64,000 nt of DNA from Turritopsis dohrnii (taxonomy: Eukaryota; Cnidaria; Hydrozoa; Anthoathecata; Oceaniidae): assembly GCA_027922465.2 (NCBI GenBank), contig BQMF02000003.1, forward strand, positions 1,178,001 to 1,242,000. Reading direction: 5' to 3'. Under the pieces are notes generated by a model. It did not search any database. It was not told the DNA's origin and was given only the letters and a program-made list of their open reading frames with translations. Positions 21,270 to 40,463 of this stretch are shown here, in pieces (position 1 is the stretch's first letter; the number at the start of each line of letters is the position of its first letter). Made by a program: the position numbers and the translations under genes.

Positions 21270-23150
21270 AAATTTGCCCGTGAATGATCACACCTGTCAC
21301 GATTGAATACTTTAGCTGAGGTCAGCACAAGTTTCTAGACAAGATGGCTGCTATAAAATTTTTTTTCAGATAAAATTCTAATTCTTTTTTTCTGCTCTGG
21401 TTTAGTTAGTTGGTTGGGAAGATAATTAAAGATTACATTAAAGTTCTTGGTCATGAATAACTGGTATGCTTTAATAAACGAAAATGAAAAACAGGAAGCG
21501 CTTTTTTTAATGAAAACAGGAAATATAGCTAATAGATTCAATTTTATAAAATTTTTTACAAAATTATAGATTCAAGTTTTAGACACGATTACCGGAGGTT
21601 ATAAGGAGGGTAAGCCAGGGTAAAATGGGACAAAATCAACAAGTAAGACTTTTGCAATGCAGCACTTGCAGATAACACCTTTAATGTGTAGGACACATTT
21701 TGATCTGATAATGACATGCAGACATTCCAACCCTCTGAATCTGAAATCGGGAGTTTTGCTAAGTTCATGACTACCTGCAAGGGACAACCATGGTTGGGGC
21801 GGAGGTGGGAATTTTGGATTTTATCTTTGTCTAAAACACCGGAAAACATCTTGAAGAATAATTTTGAGATTTAAACTAGCTAGCGATGAGCACTAGGCTG
21901 TTGCTGTTAACAATTTCATTGAACTTTTAGAGTTCTCCAAAATTTTTCTTTCAATTTTGCTTTCAGATACATTTTTTTTTCATTTTTTTATCATTTTGTG
22001 TCAGAAAACATTAAAGGTTGGTTTACATTAGCTATTATTAATAATGCCGGCACAGCAAGCAATTTGTAGGAGGCGCATGCTTGCCGCTTTGTTTGCAACT
22101 ATAGTGGAGTGATATGGTGAGCTGTGAGCTTCCATTAAAATTTGCACATTCAGAACATTTTACATAATATACATGGCGTGAAATCAGTAACGTCCATTTG
22201 CAACCTCGATCTGAGCGCTTCTTGGCTTTTCTTTCCTATTGTATAGAGCTATATATACAGCATTAAAAAAAGCCAAAAAGCACTGTGATCAAAAAAAATT
22301 TTCCCTCTGCACCAACCATAGTGGCCCCTCACGGAGATACAATTTTTATTTAGTTAGTAACTCCCGCCCATTTATAATATATACCAGTTTGGAAGGTATG
22401 AGTTTATCACAACTGATCTTGTTCTGTGAAATTCATTATGAACCATGTTGGCTTTTGTAATGTAATGGTGATGAGAGTTCATGAAATTACTGATGCCCTG
22501 GGAGCGATTCTGGACCAATCCACAAATGTTTGTGTACTGTAACTAAATGTATTCAATGATAACCATACATCAAAATTATTTCATTAATTCTCCTTTAGGA
22601 ATGAATTTATCAAACAGGGGCTAATACAGAAAAATAATTTGGGAGGCGGTAGCCCTGGGAGCCAACGCTTTCTGGTGCATTCTAAGGCTTAGATTGGCTT
22701 AAAATGATATGAATTTAAGTGGTTCTTTCCTTTTTTCCCTAGCATTTAAATCGGGATAGTTAGACATTTTTTTCATTTGAACGTCGAAGCGAAACAGCGC
22801 AAGTAGCACAGTTATGTTCTACCATTTTGATAAAAATTTACCATGACTGAATTGCTAAATCTAGATCTACATTTGGGAGGGCTATGTAGTGGGAAAAGGA
22901 CACGCTTTCCTGTCTTTATTTTGTCGTTTTTTCCTTCTTTTGTTTAATACTATTTATATATATGTCCTTCTTCTCTTCTTTTTTTTTTTTGAGTTTGGGA
23001 TTTTGGGATCTGGTAGATAAGCTTTTATATATATAAAAAAATTAATAAAAAGTTTCTAGTTCTCCATTATACTCAGTTTCTTATAGAAGTGTTTCTTTGT
23101 GATCTCTTTATTATGACTTCATTCAATTATGTATAGTTTAATAGTGTATA
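21270..23150. other. Non-coding
   Basis: No gene seen. A short piece at about 21718-21745 (gacattccaaccctctgaat) resembles the left end of the inverted-repeat element at 32376. Otherwise AT-rich with homopolymer runs. Confidence 0.5.
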
Positions 23151-23153
23151 ATA

Positions 23154-23736
23154 CACAGGGTGTCTCGCAAAACCTGGGTCCCAAAATAAAGTTCAATATA
23201 ATTGAGAAAAGTGGAGGTTTTTAGAAAAATTGAATTTTAGTAGAACTTTTAACTTAATACCTTTCAACTCCAATTTGAATTTTGAAAAAAGCTTCACTGA
23301 TTACTGAGTAAAAAGACTACATTTTTTAGAAGATTATGTAACACAATGCTACTTTTAACACAATTTAAAACATATTTACAAAATAAAAACGCAATAATTA
23401 TTTTACATTTCTAACATTCAGACATTTCCTTCGACATGACCACCACAATTTTTGCACATAAAGTTGTGTACGCCTCCTCATAATATGACAAACTGAATTT
23501 CTGATAAGTTGTCGATCTTGCCGCAACAAATTGCACTCGGCAACAATTCTTTGTAGTAATGTTTGGAGGCTCTTTGGTGGTGTCAAGTAAACCTTATTTT
23601 TCAGATAGGTCCACAAAAAAGTCACAAGGCGTGAGGTCAGGTGACCGTGGAGGCCATTCATGATAATTGAAGAGACTTTACACTCACACAAAGTTTTATT
23701 TTTCAATGTTTTATCAAAACTTTGAGACATCCTGTA
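23154..23736. mobile_element. mariner-like element, decayed
   Basis: Ends (TA)cacagggtgtctcgcaaaac and (reverse) TACAGGATGTCTCAAA. The GGTGTCTC core and TA flank fit mariner-type elements. It contains a transposase remnant on the minus strand. About 580 bp, so internally deleted. Confidence 0.6.
23398..23680 (-). pseudogene. mariner/IS630-like transposase C-terminal fragment
   Basis: Minus strand near 23665-23625 encodes E-W-P-P-R-S-P-D-L-T-P-C-D-F-F in one frame, and then, after a shift of frame, T-Y-L-K-N-K-V-Y-L-T-P-P, R-I-V-A-E and V-C-H-I-M-R-R. The P-x-S-P-D-L-x-P-x-D motif is the final DDE segment of mariner-type transposases. Frameshift plus missing N-terminal two thirds: a relic. 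Confidence 0.65.
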
Positions 23737-23799
23737 TTTTTTTTTTAAATCACTCGCCCCACTCAAGGCCAAAGCCACTACAAGGAGTGGAGCTACGTA

Positions 23800-23990
23800 T
23801 TCTGGATGTTCATCCTAGCGTTAATCTCCTGGACTGACCTTCATTTTCCCCGAAATACATCAGGGAATCGAGCTAGTTGCAGTATCTCCAGGAGTCGTGA
23901 CTTTTTCAACACCCGACCTCAGCGGGGTTTGAACTCTCAATATTGGGTTCCCAAGCTCAACACTTTAACCACTAAAGTCACTACTGCATT
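23800..23990 (-). repeat. tRNA-derived SINE, second family
   Basis: On the minus strand: gcagtagtgactttagtggt taaagtgttgagc (A-box-like) and gagttcaaaccccgc (B-box). It differs from the SINE at 20954. No A-rich tail is obvious. Confidence 0.6.
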
Positions 23991-23999
23991 ATCAACAAA

Positions 24000-24526
24000 C
24001 TTGGATTAGTTGTGAAGAAATTTGATTTCAAATCTGATTATCTATATACTATTACGAAATAACAATGTTGTAAGAACTTTCAAACTTCCTAAAAGTTTGA
24101 TAAAAGTTCAAGAAAAACACTCTTATTCAAATCTAATATTATGTGATTAATAAACCCTCGATAGAAACCTCACAATTCAGCTGCTTGAAGAACTCTTATA
24201 CTTCACACTGTGTTACACAATCTTTCATAAATCTTATCTGTTTTAGATTTCTGCTTAAATTTTGATTGCGTACAATGTTTTTCTCATTATCAGGATAATA
24301 ATCCCATGATCATAAGAAGAACTGCACCACTCATGATTAAAAAGAACTCTAATATTATTAATATCTACAGATATATAGATATATTAATATTATATTAGAT
24401 ATTCTAATATAATTTTCCTGGCAAAAATAATAAGTTGTCTTGTCCTCTCTATATTTTCAGTTTTCTTTGAATAAAAAAATTATAATATGTGTTTCAAAAG
24501 TCTTGCCAAGCCAAGCTGACAAAGTT
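24000..24526. other. Presumed upstream region of the calpain-15 gene
   Basis: AT-rich, with imperfect ATATTAATAT palindromes at 24355-24415. No TATA box or upstream exon could be fixed. Confidence 0.45.
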
Positions 24527-27500
24527 ATGGCACAAACAAGAGAGGCTGAAAGCTGTTCTGCAAATGGTAATTATAATCAAAATATTTAAGTGTCTAAAAG
24601 AATGTGTAGTTTGAAAGTTTATTGAGAGATACTTCTTGTTGAAGGAATTGAGATATTTTTGATTGATTGCTATTTTATTATTTAATTTTGGGACAAAGTC
24701 AGAAAAAAGCTTATAATTCTGAAATTCAGACTAGACTCAATAAATACTGAGACTGGTTTAAAATTGACAAAATTTGAACTATGTAACACTCCAAACTGCT
24801 CTCTGAGAGAAGTGCCTTTGAAACAAACAAACGTGAATTCGTAAATAATGAAACGTCCAATGCAAAACTACTTTACCAGGAATTTGATGTTCTATGAATA
24901 TTTACTTATTTACTTATTTTTCAGATGAACAATGGACATGCTCATTTTGTGGAATGAAAAATATTTCTGATTTATTACAATGTGCATCATGCAAACATAA
25001 AAAATACAGCACCACCATTCAGTTTTCTAACAGTGGTCACACACAAAATCAAGATGCTCTTATGGATTCTTCTATCATTAAAAAGCAACAATCACGGACA
25101 TTATTTTCTATGCTACAAGAAGCTCGATCCTTAGCATCGCAATATCTTATAGACCCTCTTACGAAAGACAGTAAAAAGAAAATAACCTCCGATAAACGTA
25201 ACACAGAGTCCATCGGTGAAACTAGTCAAAAAAATACTTACAATGGGAAGGAAAATATTGGACCTGCGCAATTAACAGTTAACAGCCACCAAGATGCTTT
25301 TGATGAGGCATTTTTACCAACCATTCCTAGCTCTTTACATCGATCCTTTTCAAGACAAACAAGCACAAAATCCGAAAGTTTACGTATTGATCAAGAAGAA
25401 TCTGCAATTGAACAGTGGAATGACATTGTAAATTTTTGTAAACAGGTAAGTAATACAAAAGCTGTGTATTATATCTTGATGGTTTTGATCTTTCAACATT
25501 GAATGCATCTGTAAACAATATATGTTTGCATATCTGTAGGTGAAAATGGAGTTTGTGGATGACTCATTTCCTCCGTCAAATAAATCATTGACTTTCACAG
25601 GCAATCCAATTCAGTCAGTTGTGTCTTGGTTACGTCCATATGAAGTATCAATATTTAATGGAAATAAAAGCAAGTGGAAAGTATTTCGGAACCCAAGACC
25701 ATCGGATATTATTCAGGGGATAATTGGAAACTGTTGGTATGTCTTTAATGTCACTGTTTATATTGAGTGATCTGTTTATTTTTAGATGCATGTGTGGCAT
25801 GTTATTTCTTGTGAACAACCAAGCAATAATTCTTTATAAAATAATTTTTTTTAAAAGAGAACTCATCTAAACTTTTGTGTTTAGGTTTCTAAGTGCACTA
25901 GCAGTTGTCAGTGAGAAGCCAGAATTGCTTGAAAGGATTATGATTACAAGAGAGGTGATAAAATATCATTTTTATGTTATTCCTCATGAAAAATAGCACC
26001 TGGCTTTAGTTTTAACAATTTTCTGAAACTGAATTATTTCAATTTCCGGAAATGATTTATGGTACATTGTTGCAGGTGTGTCCAGAAGGTGTTTATCAAG
26101 TTCGTATATGCAAAAATGGCAAATGGGTTGTCGTACTTGTTGATGACCTTCTACCATGTGATATAGCGAAAAAACTAGTATATTCACAGGTAATTGCATG
26201 TCCTTTTTATGCCATATTACATTTTGTGTTTTACAAAGGTTTGAATACTTCTTGGTGAACAGTAGTGTGTCATGTATTAATCCTTGTAAATATATTGTAC
26301 GTTACATAAACCTGGCGATAACCAAAAAATATGTATAATAAGGAAATGTTTGTTGAAAAACATGTTTGTAGAAAATTGTCATAGACAGAAGAAGTAAATC
26401 TTACAAGGTGGAGATGGTAGCCATATTTTTCTACTGAACAAAGCAAAACTGAAGACAAAAACAATGGTGCACCAAAAAACGAAGGGGAAGTCCCATATGA
26501 TTTAAAATGCATAACACACTTTTATGCATAGAACCAATAAAGTTTCTGAAATAATTTCTGAGCCAAAGCTGAGTGTGGTGTTCTTATAAAATTACTCTTA
26601 TAAAAAACATTTTACTAATGGCTGTAAAAAATCTATCCAAGCAAACCATGAAAAACCTTATTTAATATGTGACTGGTTAAAAACCTACATTCAATTTTTC
26701 AAGATCATGCTTATTGTGTATACAAGGTACTCACTCAAGTATCAGATGGCAAAAATTCAAAATTATAAACTTTCATGGCCACCAAAGAACAAAACTTTCA
26801 TGTTAGTTCAAAAAAAATTTTATGCTCGATTATTTCAGAAACTCAGTACAACTGGATCAATTCTTTATTAGATTTGAAAAGAAACTCTTATATTTTGAGG
26901 TGAAAAGAAGGACACCCAGCCGGCAAATTTGTTAAAAAATCACTGTGAAGGAGTGCATTTCTATAGAAATATACACACAATTTCAATAAAAATGCTCTTC
27001 GTGGCAGTGAATTTTTGACAATTTTGCCCACTGGACAAAAAACTCAAGCTGAGCAATATCAAGATAAGCATGATAATATTTTCAACAAGATCAAAATATT
27101 CTTATTTCCAGGCTGATAGAAATCAACTGTGGGTGCCACTCATAGAGAAAGCTGTTGCAAAATCTGTGGGGTGTTACGAAGCGTTGACTGCTGGCCGTTG
27201 TATTGAAGGACTACAAATATTGACTGGCATGCCTTGTGAAAGTCTATTGCTTCACAGTAAGTAAATTATCATGAAGATAAAGTGGAAAGTTGTCAATCAA
27301 TTTACTTGCATTGGTGGTCTCCATTATTATCAGGTTAAGAAGAAAATTGTGGAAGTTTTTGGGTGGATACTCATTTCGAATCTTAGTTGAAATTATATTT
27401 TTTTATATAGTTGAATTTTTTTTTTTTGACAACATTCCAGATTTCCATAAAATGTTAAGCGAAAATTTATAAATGACAATTCGTAACCAGTTTTCTATAA

Positions 27501-30500
27501 TTTTCATTTTGACAGACAAACCAGATGATGCTCCCGAAGACGCTGTGGATAAAGATCTTATTTGGGCAAAACTCCTGAGCAGCAGAAATGCTGGGTACTA
27601 TTGCTTTATATTTCAGTTTTCTCTGTCTGTCTTTGGTTATTTCAGTTAACTCTTGCAAACCACGATACTGGATAGCTTAGATCTTCTGTGTAACATTTAT
27701 AATCTTTATTATAGGTATTTAATGGGAGCATCTTGCGGTGGAGATATTACTGATGAGGATTTAATCTGTTCGTATCGTCAGGTTGGACTGGAGGCTCAAC
27801 ACGCTTATTCTGTTCTGGATGTACAGCAAGTAGGTGACAACAGGTATATGTTGCTGCTACTTCTGTTGTGACTGTTTGTGAAAGCCTTTACGAAATAACT
27901 TGCTTAAAATGTTCTCAGCATTTTCGGTAGCTGTCAAATCTAATCTAGGTTAATACGTCTTCGCAATCCATGGGGTCGTGGATCTTGGAAAGGCGATTGG
28001 TCTGACTATTCTCCTCTGTGGACAGAGAGCCTAAGAAATTTATTACGAGCACACGGATCAGATGAAGGAGTATTTTGGATGTCCTTACAAGATGTTATAA
28101 AGTACCATTTTCTTTTTCTTGTTCAGTTAAACAGGCAATTTCGATATAAATGTAGTAATATCACATATGGGACGTCTTTCCTTTTGATTTAGTTATTTTG
28201 ATTGTATTGATATCTGCAAATACCAACCAGATTGGATGGAAGTGACGTTAGAAGGCTCCTTTGCGTCACCATTGATAAATACCGGACAAGTTTGTCATTT
28301 GACAGTTTTTGCTCCCACTGAGATAGAAATCACTTTGTTTCAAGAATCAAACAGGTACCAACAATTTTTTCTGTACTGTTTTCTTCGAAGCTCCTCCTCA
28401 ATATGTTCATCTGACTAATCCTTACCAGCCAGACATTTTACGGTGTAAACCTTGTGAAATGTGTTTGGGTTATTGAGGGTAAGGCTCATTATTGGCCTCA
28501 TCTGTTTCAATACTTTTATAAGCGTTTTCATCGAACTAATGTAATTGTAACGATATGTCAGATGAACATATATACAGTCTACTCTCGATAAGTGGAACCC
28601 CGGATAAGTGGAACTTTCGTTTAGTGGAACCAATTTCTCCAGTCCCTTGGATTTGCATTAACAAACCTCTCTTATTTTATTCGGATAAGTGGAACCCTCG
28701 ATAAGTGGAACTTTCGATAAGTGGAACCATTTTTGTCGGTCCCTTGAGCAATATTTATTCATATAAGTGGAACTTTTCCAAAAGAAAAGTCATCTACAGT
28801 ACGTTCGAATCATTTTAATCAAAACATTCTTTTTCGAATGCGAACATTCGATTGCTATCAAGAAATGAAAACATAAAAACTACATCAGCAGTCACATTTC
28901 AAAAATGGCAGCTGTACAGTCTTCGAAGCGAAGGCTTACCTGTGTAACTTATATCTACAGCAAAGAAATACGGTGTCGCTAAAAACACAGTTTCACACTG
29001 GGTGAAAAAGAAAAACGAAATATTTGAAGCAGTTGAAGGAAACAATGCTTCTAAAAAGAGAAAAAGAATGAAGACTGCGACATACGAGAAGTTGGACTCT
29101 ACCGTTTATAAATGGCTGAGAACTGCAAGACACAGAAGTTTCTAAATTAATTGAAAAGGAACTTTCACAAAGTTTAAAACAAGCTAGTATAAAAGCTTAT
29201 TTTTCATAACTTCATTGCTAAGAAAAATCATCATGTGGAACATAAATATCTATAAAGCATTTTCTTTTGTTCCTCCCCCTGTTTTTGATTATTCGTAAAC
29301 TGCTCGGTCTCCGGAGATTTCAGAGAGAAAAGTTCGATAAGTGGAACATTTGTTTCGGTTTCATAGAGGTTCTACTTATCGAGCAATTCGGATAAGTGGA
29401 ACTTTCGATAAGTGGAACCATTTTTGTCGGTCCCGTGGAGGTTCCACTTATCGAGAGTAGACTGTACTTCCTTACCTATACAAATATACGATGTTCTAAT
29501 TAAATGTCTTTATACATAGAGGTTCGCAAATAGAAAGTTTGGCAACGCTCGATCTTATGATTGGTGTTTATCGTGCAACATCGGGTACAGCCGAACCAAA
29601 TGTACTCAAGTACATATCACACAGTGACCGCAAGATTAAACCATCTGTACTCTGTAATCTGTTACTTGATGTGGGCGTTTACTTGATAAGTAAGTGATAT
29701 CCTAAGTTGTCCGCCTGCCTGTTTACATAATACCGTACTAAACGTTTTGTGTAAAATTCAATTCTAGTTCCTGCCGCATTTAACCATTGGGACAATGAAG
29801 TAATTGGCCTAAATGCACCGAATTATGTATTGGCTATACATAGTGCCAAACCTGTCCTCACAGACCACATTCCAATGGTCCGATATACGTACGCTGACGC
29901 CTTGTTTCTTATGGTAGAAAAACTCGGAGGGAAACATGACGTACGTTTTCTGTCCTTGTGTACTGAAGATACCTTCCTTAGTTCTTTGAGGTTGCTAAGT
30001 ATTTATATCTGACAATCTGTTGACAATAATCGTTCATGTAAAATACACTAAATCATCTTGGCGAATCATGCTTAATATTAAGGCAGATTTTATTTAATCG
30101 CGGAATCGTGGTTTCCTCGCGTACAGAGGCCGCAACTTTCTCGTAAAGGAAGCGAGAGCCCGTAATAATTTTCTTTCACATTGCAGGGTATACCAGGTGT
30201 AACCTGTTACTATATGTCCAATAAACTGGCTGGTCTAGTCGTTGCTGCAGAAAACCGTCGCTCAGATGTACATCTACTTGTTGATTGTGATTGCTCAAAT
30301 AGTTTCAATGTGGTATCGACGAGAGGCAGTCTAGTGACAAGTGATTGCCTTCCTCCACTAACAAGGTATTTCTATTTATTCTCTTGCATTCAAGTTTGTT
30401 TTTTTTGTGCTTCTTGCAACAGATAGAATGACATGTTTTTTTTTTTTATAGGAGTTCAACCTTTCGTAAAATTTTGATGAATTCATTCTTGAATCTTTGT

Positions 30501-31011
30501 TTGTGTTTCAAACTTAGTCTTATAATGATCCTCAAAAATCGTTTTGCTCATTACTGACTGCTTATTATCAACGAAAATCTTTCGAATTTTTCACTTGTCT
30601 GAAAGTTTTTCCGTCCGAAATCCGAAAAAAGTGTTCGAAAGTTTGGCCGCCGAAACGTTTTCCGCCGAAATGTTTCGTTCCTAATGTATGTGTGTTATGA
30701 TCTCGTCCGCCTTGTATTTCTTTACCTGTCTAAGAATTTGGCCTTTCTTCTTTCTTCTTGGGTTTCACATAGACTGGCTTGAAATATGTTTGTGTTTTAA
30801 TCAGAGTATGAAAAACTAAATTTGTTTGTTTTCTTTTTTCAGACAAGTTTTGGTTGTCCTCACGCAGTTAGAGGGAACCGATGGTTATTCTGTATCACAT
30901 AAGCTCAAATTTCGCATTTCACCTTTAAATGCATTCGCTGGTGTTGGCTCCCATCAAAGTCCGCTATTGACGAACGGGCTTGCAGAAATACACAACCCAA
31001 GACCATTATAA
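24527..31011 (+). CDS. CAPN15: Calpain-15 (SOL/SOLH-type) cysteine protease, 14 exons
   Basis: Predicted exons: 24527-24566, 24925-25445, 25540-25736, 25885-25954, 26076-26189, 27112-27256, 27516-27594, 27715-27843, 27949-28101, 28193-28354, 29520-29689, 29768-29940, 30187-30365, 30843-31011. All introns are GT-AG and phases match; the sum is 2,301 nt (766 aa). A cytosolic Ca-dependent-type thiol protease. One RanBP2-type zinc finger (W-T-C-x2-C-x10-C-x2-C, residues 17-36) is followed by a low-complexity linker, then the protease core with Cys252 (G-N-C-W-F-L-S-A), His418 (Q-H-A-Y-S-V-L-D) and Asn438 (R-L-R-N-P-W-G), so the triad is complete. The C-terminal 300 residues fit the SOL-homology part. 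Human CAPN15 has several N-terminal fingers and is over 1,000 aa; this one is short at the N-terminus. The start ATG is an inference from frame and splice phase. Confidence 0.9.
26915..27034. mobile_element. About 120-bp MITE (CCCAG...CTGG), copy b, in a calpain-15 intron
   Basis: Ends cccagccggcaaatttg / aattttgcccactgg, with tcactgtgaaggagtgcatt, tctatagaaatata and aatgctcttcgtggcagtga between. It is the best-preserved of four copies and lies in intron 5. Confidence 0.7.
28575..29464. mobile_element. Tigger/pogo-like element, internally deleted, in a calpain-15 intron
   Basis: A perfect 25-bp inverted end beginning CAGTCTACTCTCGATAAGTG, flanked by TA on both sides (28573-28574 and 29465-29466). 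The subterminal motif cgataagtggaac is repeated about four times at each end. It holds a CENP-B-type helix-turn-helix remnant (28905-29145) but no DDE core. Sits in intron 10. Confidence 0.88.
28905..29145 (+). pseudogene. Tigger transposase N-terminal (CENP-B/Psq HTH) remnant
   Basis: It starts with ATG-GCA-GCT, reads S-S-K-R-R-L-T, loses frame once (about 28946-28960), then reads [13 protein letters not shown] and, further on, [12 protein letters not shown] and V-Y-K-W-L-R-T-A-R before a stop. This is the order of HTH-psq and CENP-B DNA-binding motifs in Tigger/pogo transposases. The catalytic region is absent. Confidence 0.72.
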
Positions 31012-32084
31012 ATCTTTTATTGGAATTCTGATTTTTCTTACGAAAATATTATTCTTGGTGAATTACATTCATATGTTTTACAATGAGCTTTCAGTGATGC
31101 GAGTCCCTGGTGACACGAAAATATCCAATTTACGAACTAATTTCATCGTAAAAACCATTTGTTATACTTGTGTACGACAACATCTGCATCATCTCATGAA
31201 ATCACTTTATTTCGTCGAATTCATCTACGATACAGCCTACAAATGTTTTTGTTAGCTCAACTGTGCGCTAATATGACGCAACCCTGTGTAAATCCATTTT
31301 ATATTCGTCTAAAATTTTGCTGGTCAGAACTTTTTTGTTCATTTAAAAATTCTGACTAACGAAAGCAATCATTTTTTTTCTTCACCCATTTAAGTAGATT
31401 TTTTCATTGTACAGTATAACCCACTGAATTATATAAATATGAGCTAGAAAAATGAAACTGAATTGTGTATAAATTATATAAAGTTTTAATATATGGCATG
31501 TGTTAAGGATATAATTACTTGCTAAGTAATATCCCATCACTTAAATAACCATAAATAGACCTATTTCTATGTTTTTGCCTAGTGAGTTCACAGATATTTG
31601 TGAACAGGAAGCCTGAGCATAATCACTAAGAAAATATCATTGTTTTATATTATACTCTGACATCAGTGCCTATATATTTTCACGCGAAGTCCACAGGCTG
31701 ATTCCCACGCAAGTACTCCTTGTAATTATTTTATGGTTTCGTGCGATGGTACACTGCTCTTTGCCTGTACACACGTCAGCAGAAATCGTCGATCATAGAA
31801 ATCAGGACTGAGAAAATCGGATATTGAAATATTGAATATTCCAAAGTTTAATCATCGATGAAAAAGACATAATGATTAATTTGAAAGGAAATGAAAAAGG
31901 ACAATCAGCGAAACTGCTCATAACGAATGCGTCTCGTTGTTACAAATGGTCTGCATTTTCTCTCATGCACATGTTCCTCGAGTTATGTCTCTACATTCTT
32001 TTCGAAATGGTGGTCATGGCTGTGTGACAGATGAAAAAAGAAGAAAAAACAATTTTGACGAGGGTGTTTTTTTCGTTTTGAAAA
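31012..32084. other. Intergenic: calpain-15 3' flank and ABCE1 upstream region
   Basis: About 1.07 kb. No canonical AATAAA just after the calpain stop was identified, and no clear TATA box before ABCE1, which would fit a TATA-less housekeeping promoter. Confidence 0.5.
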
Positions 32085-39362
<7,278 letters not shown>

Positions 39363-39812
39363 GATGTGGAAGATTCACTGTTATTACACGATCTACTTTG
39401 ATATCACCACTGGAAAATATCACTAAAATACCTCACGCAATTTATCTTTGTCCCTCCAGTTACCGCAATTATTTGATGAAATTCTCCGCCCTCGAATAAA
39501 CGACGTACTACAGTGCGTAACCATTTCGAGACCTTCATTCATGTAAAATGTGTGTAATATTTAAAGATAATGAACTGTTATATGTAGAGCTGAGGGTTGC
39601 ACTATGCTGATGTCAGTAGAAATAGAACAATTGAGAAATGGTCTGGGAACGAGCAGCTGTTTATTATTAACAAAGCGTTCAAACAAAGTAAAAAAAATGA
39701 TTGACTCCCTCGTGGAGATTATCTCATAAGAAAACTGCTGACACACGTTTTTCTCGACCTTATGATAGTTCGTTATCTTTAAGTCGAGCGCCGCTCAAAG
39801 AATCATTTGAAC
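39363..39812. other. ABCE1 downstream region, non-coding
   Basis: No gene seen. No textbook AATAAA was identified within the first 100 bases after the stop. Confidence 0.5.
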
Positions 39813-40046
39813 AGACCTTTCCCGAAATTTTGTTTAAACACCGGATTGTGGCCGAGTTTGATATCTAACCTCGCTTCTATGCGATTCATTGATTCACTGA
39901 TTTTGTTACTCAACAACTAAATGATAGTATCTATTATATTCAATTCCCATTCCAATAATCAGAAGTAGTTTGAATATTAAAAGCGAGGTTAGACGCGATA
40001 ACTCGGCCACAACGCAACGTTTAAACAGAAATTCGAAAAAGACTTT
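39813..40046. mobile_element. MITE with AGACCTTTCCCGAAATT ends, copy 2
   Basis: Left agacctttcccgaaattttg tttaaacacc, right gtttaaacagaaattcgaaa aagactt; inner arms ggccgagtttgatatctaac ctcgc / gcgaggttagacgcgataac. A third, half copy begins at 44974. Confidence 0.68.
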
Positions 40047-40279
40047 AACCTTATCGAGCAATTACGGTACATAGAACCTCCACTGTCAAGCAACGTGTAA
40101 GGAATGTCATGAGTGATTGTCAACCGTTGTCCGTCAATCTTTATGTATTAGCAGCAGGTCGGAAATTAACTTTCTTTATTTCGCGATAACCAAACAGTTT
40201 TCAGCTGCGACTGGACATTTATTAGAAGGTGAGAAATAAGTTGGTTTGATTCAATGGTTTGACTTTCCTTTTGAAAAAT

Positions 40280-40463
40280 TTGTGACGCTCCAAGGGATTT
40301 TGATAACAAACCATGAAACGTTATATAGTTAAATAACGTTATTCGTTTTTTAATAACGTTACTGTGGCAATTTTTATTGTTATTTCTTTTGTGCTTTTTA
40401 ACGTTATAACGTTATTCACATAACGTTTGATAGTTTGTTATCAAAATCCCCTGGAGCGTAACA
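40280..40463. mobile_element. Foldback MITE (TTGTnACGCTCC ends)
   Basis: Left acgctccaagggattttgat aacaaac; right gtttgttatcaaaatcccct ggagcgt. The interior is rich in AACGTTAT palindromes. 184 bp. Confidence 0.75.
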
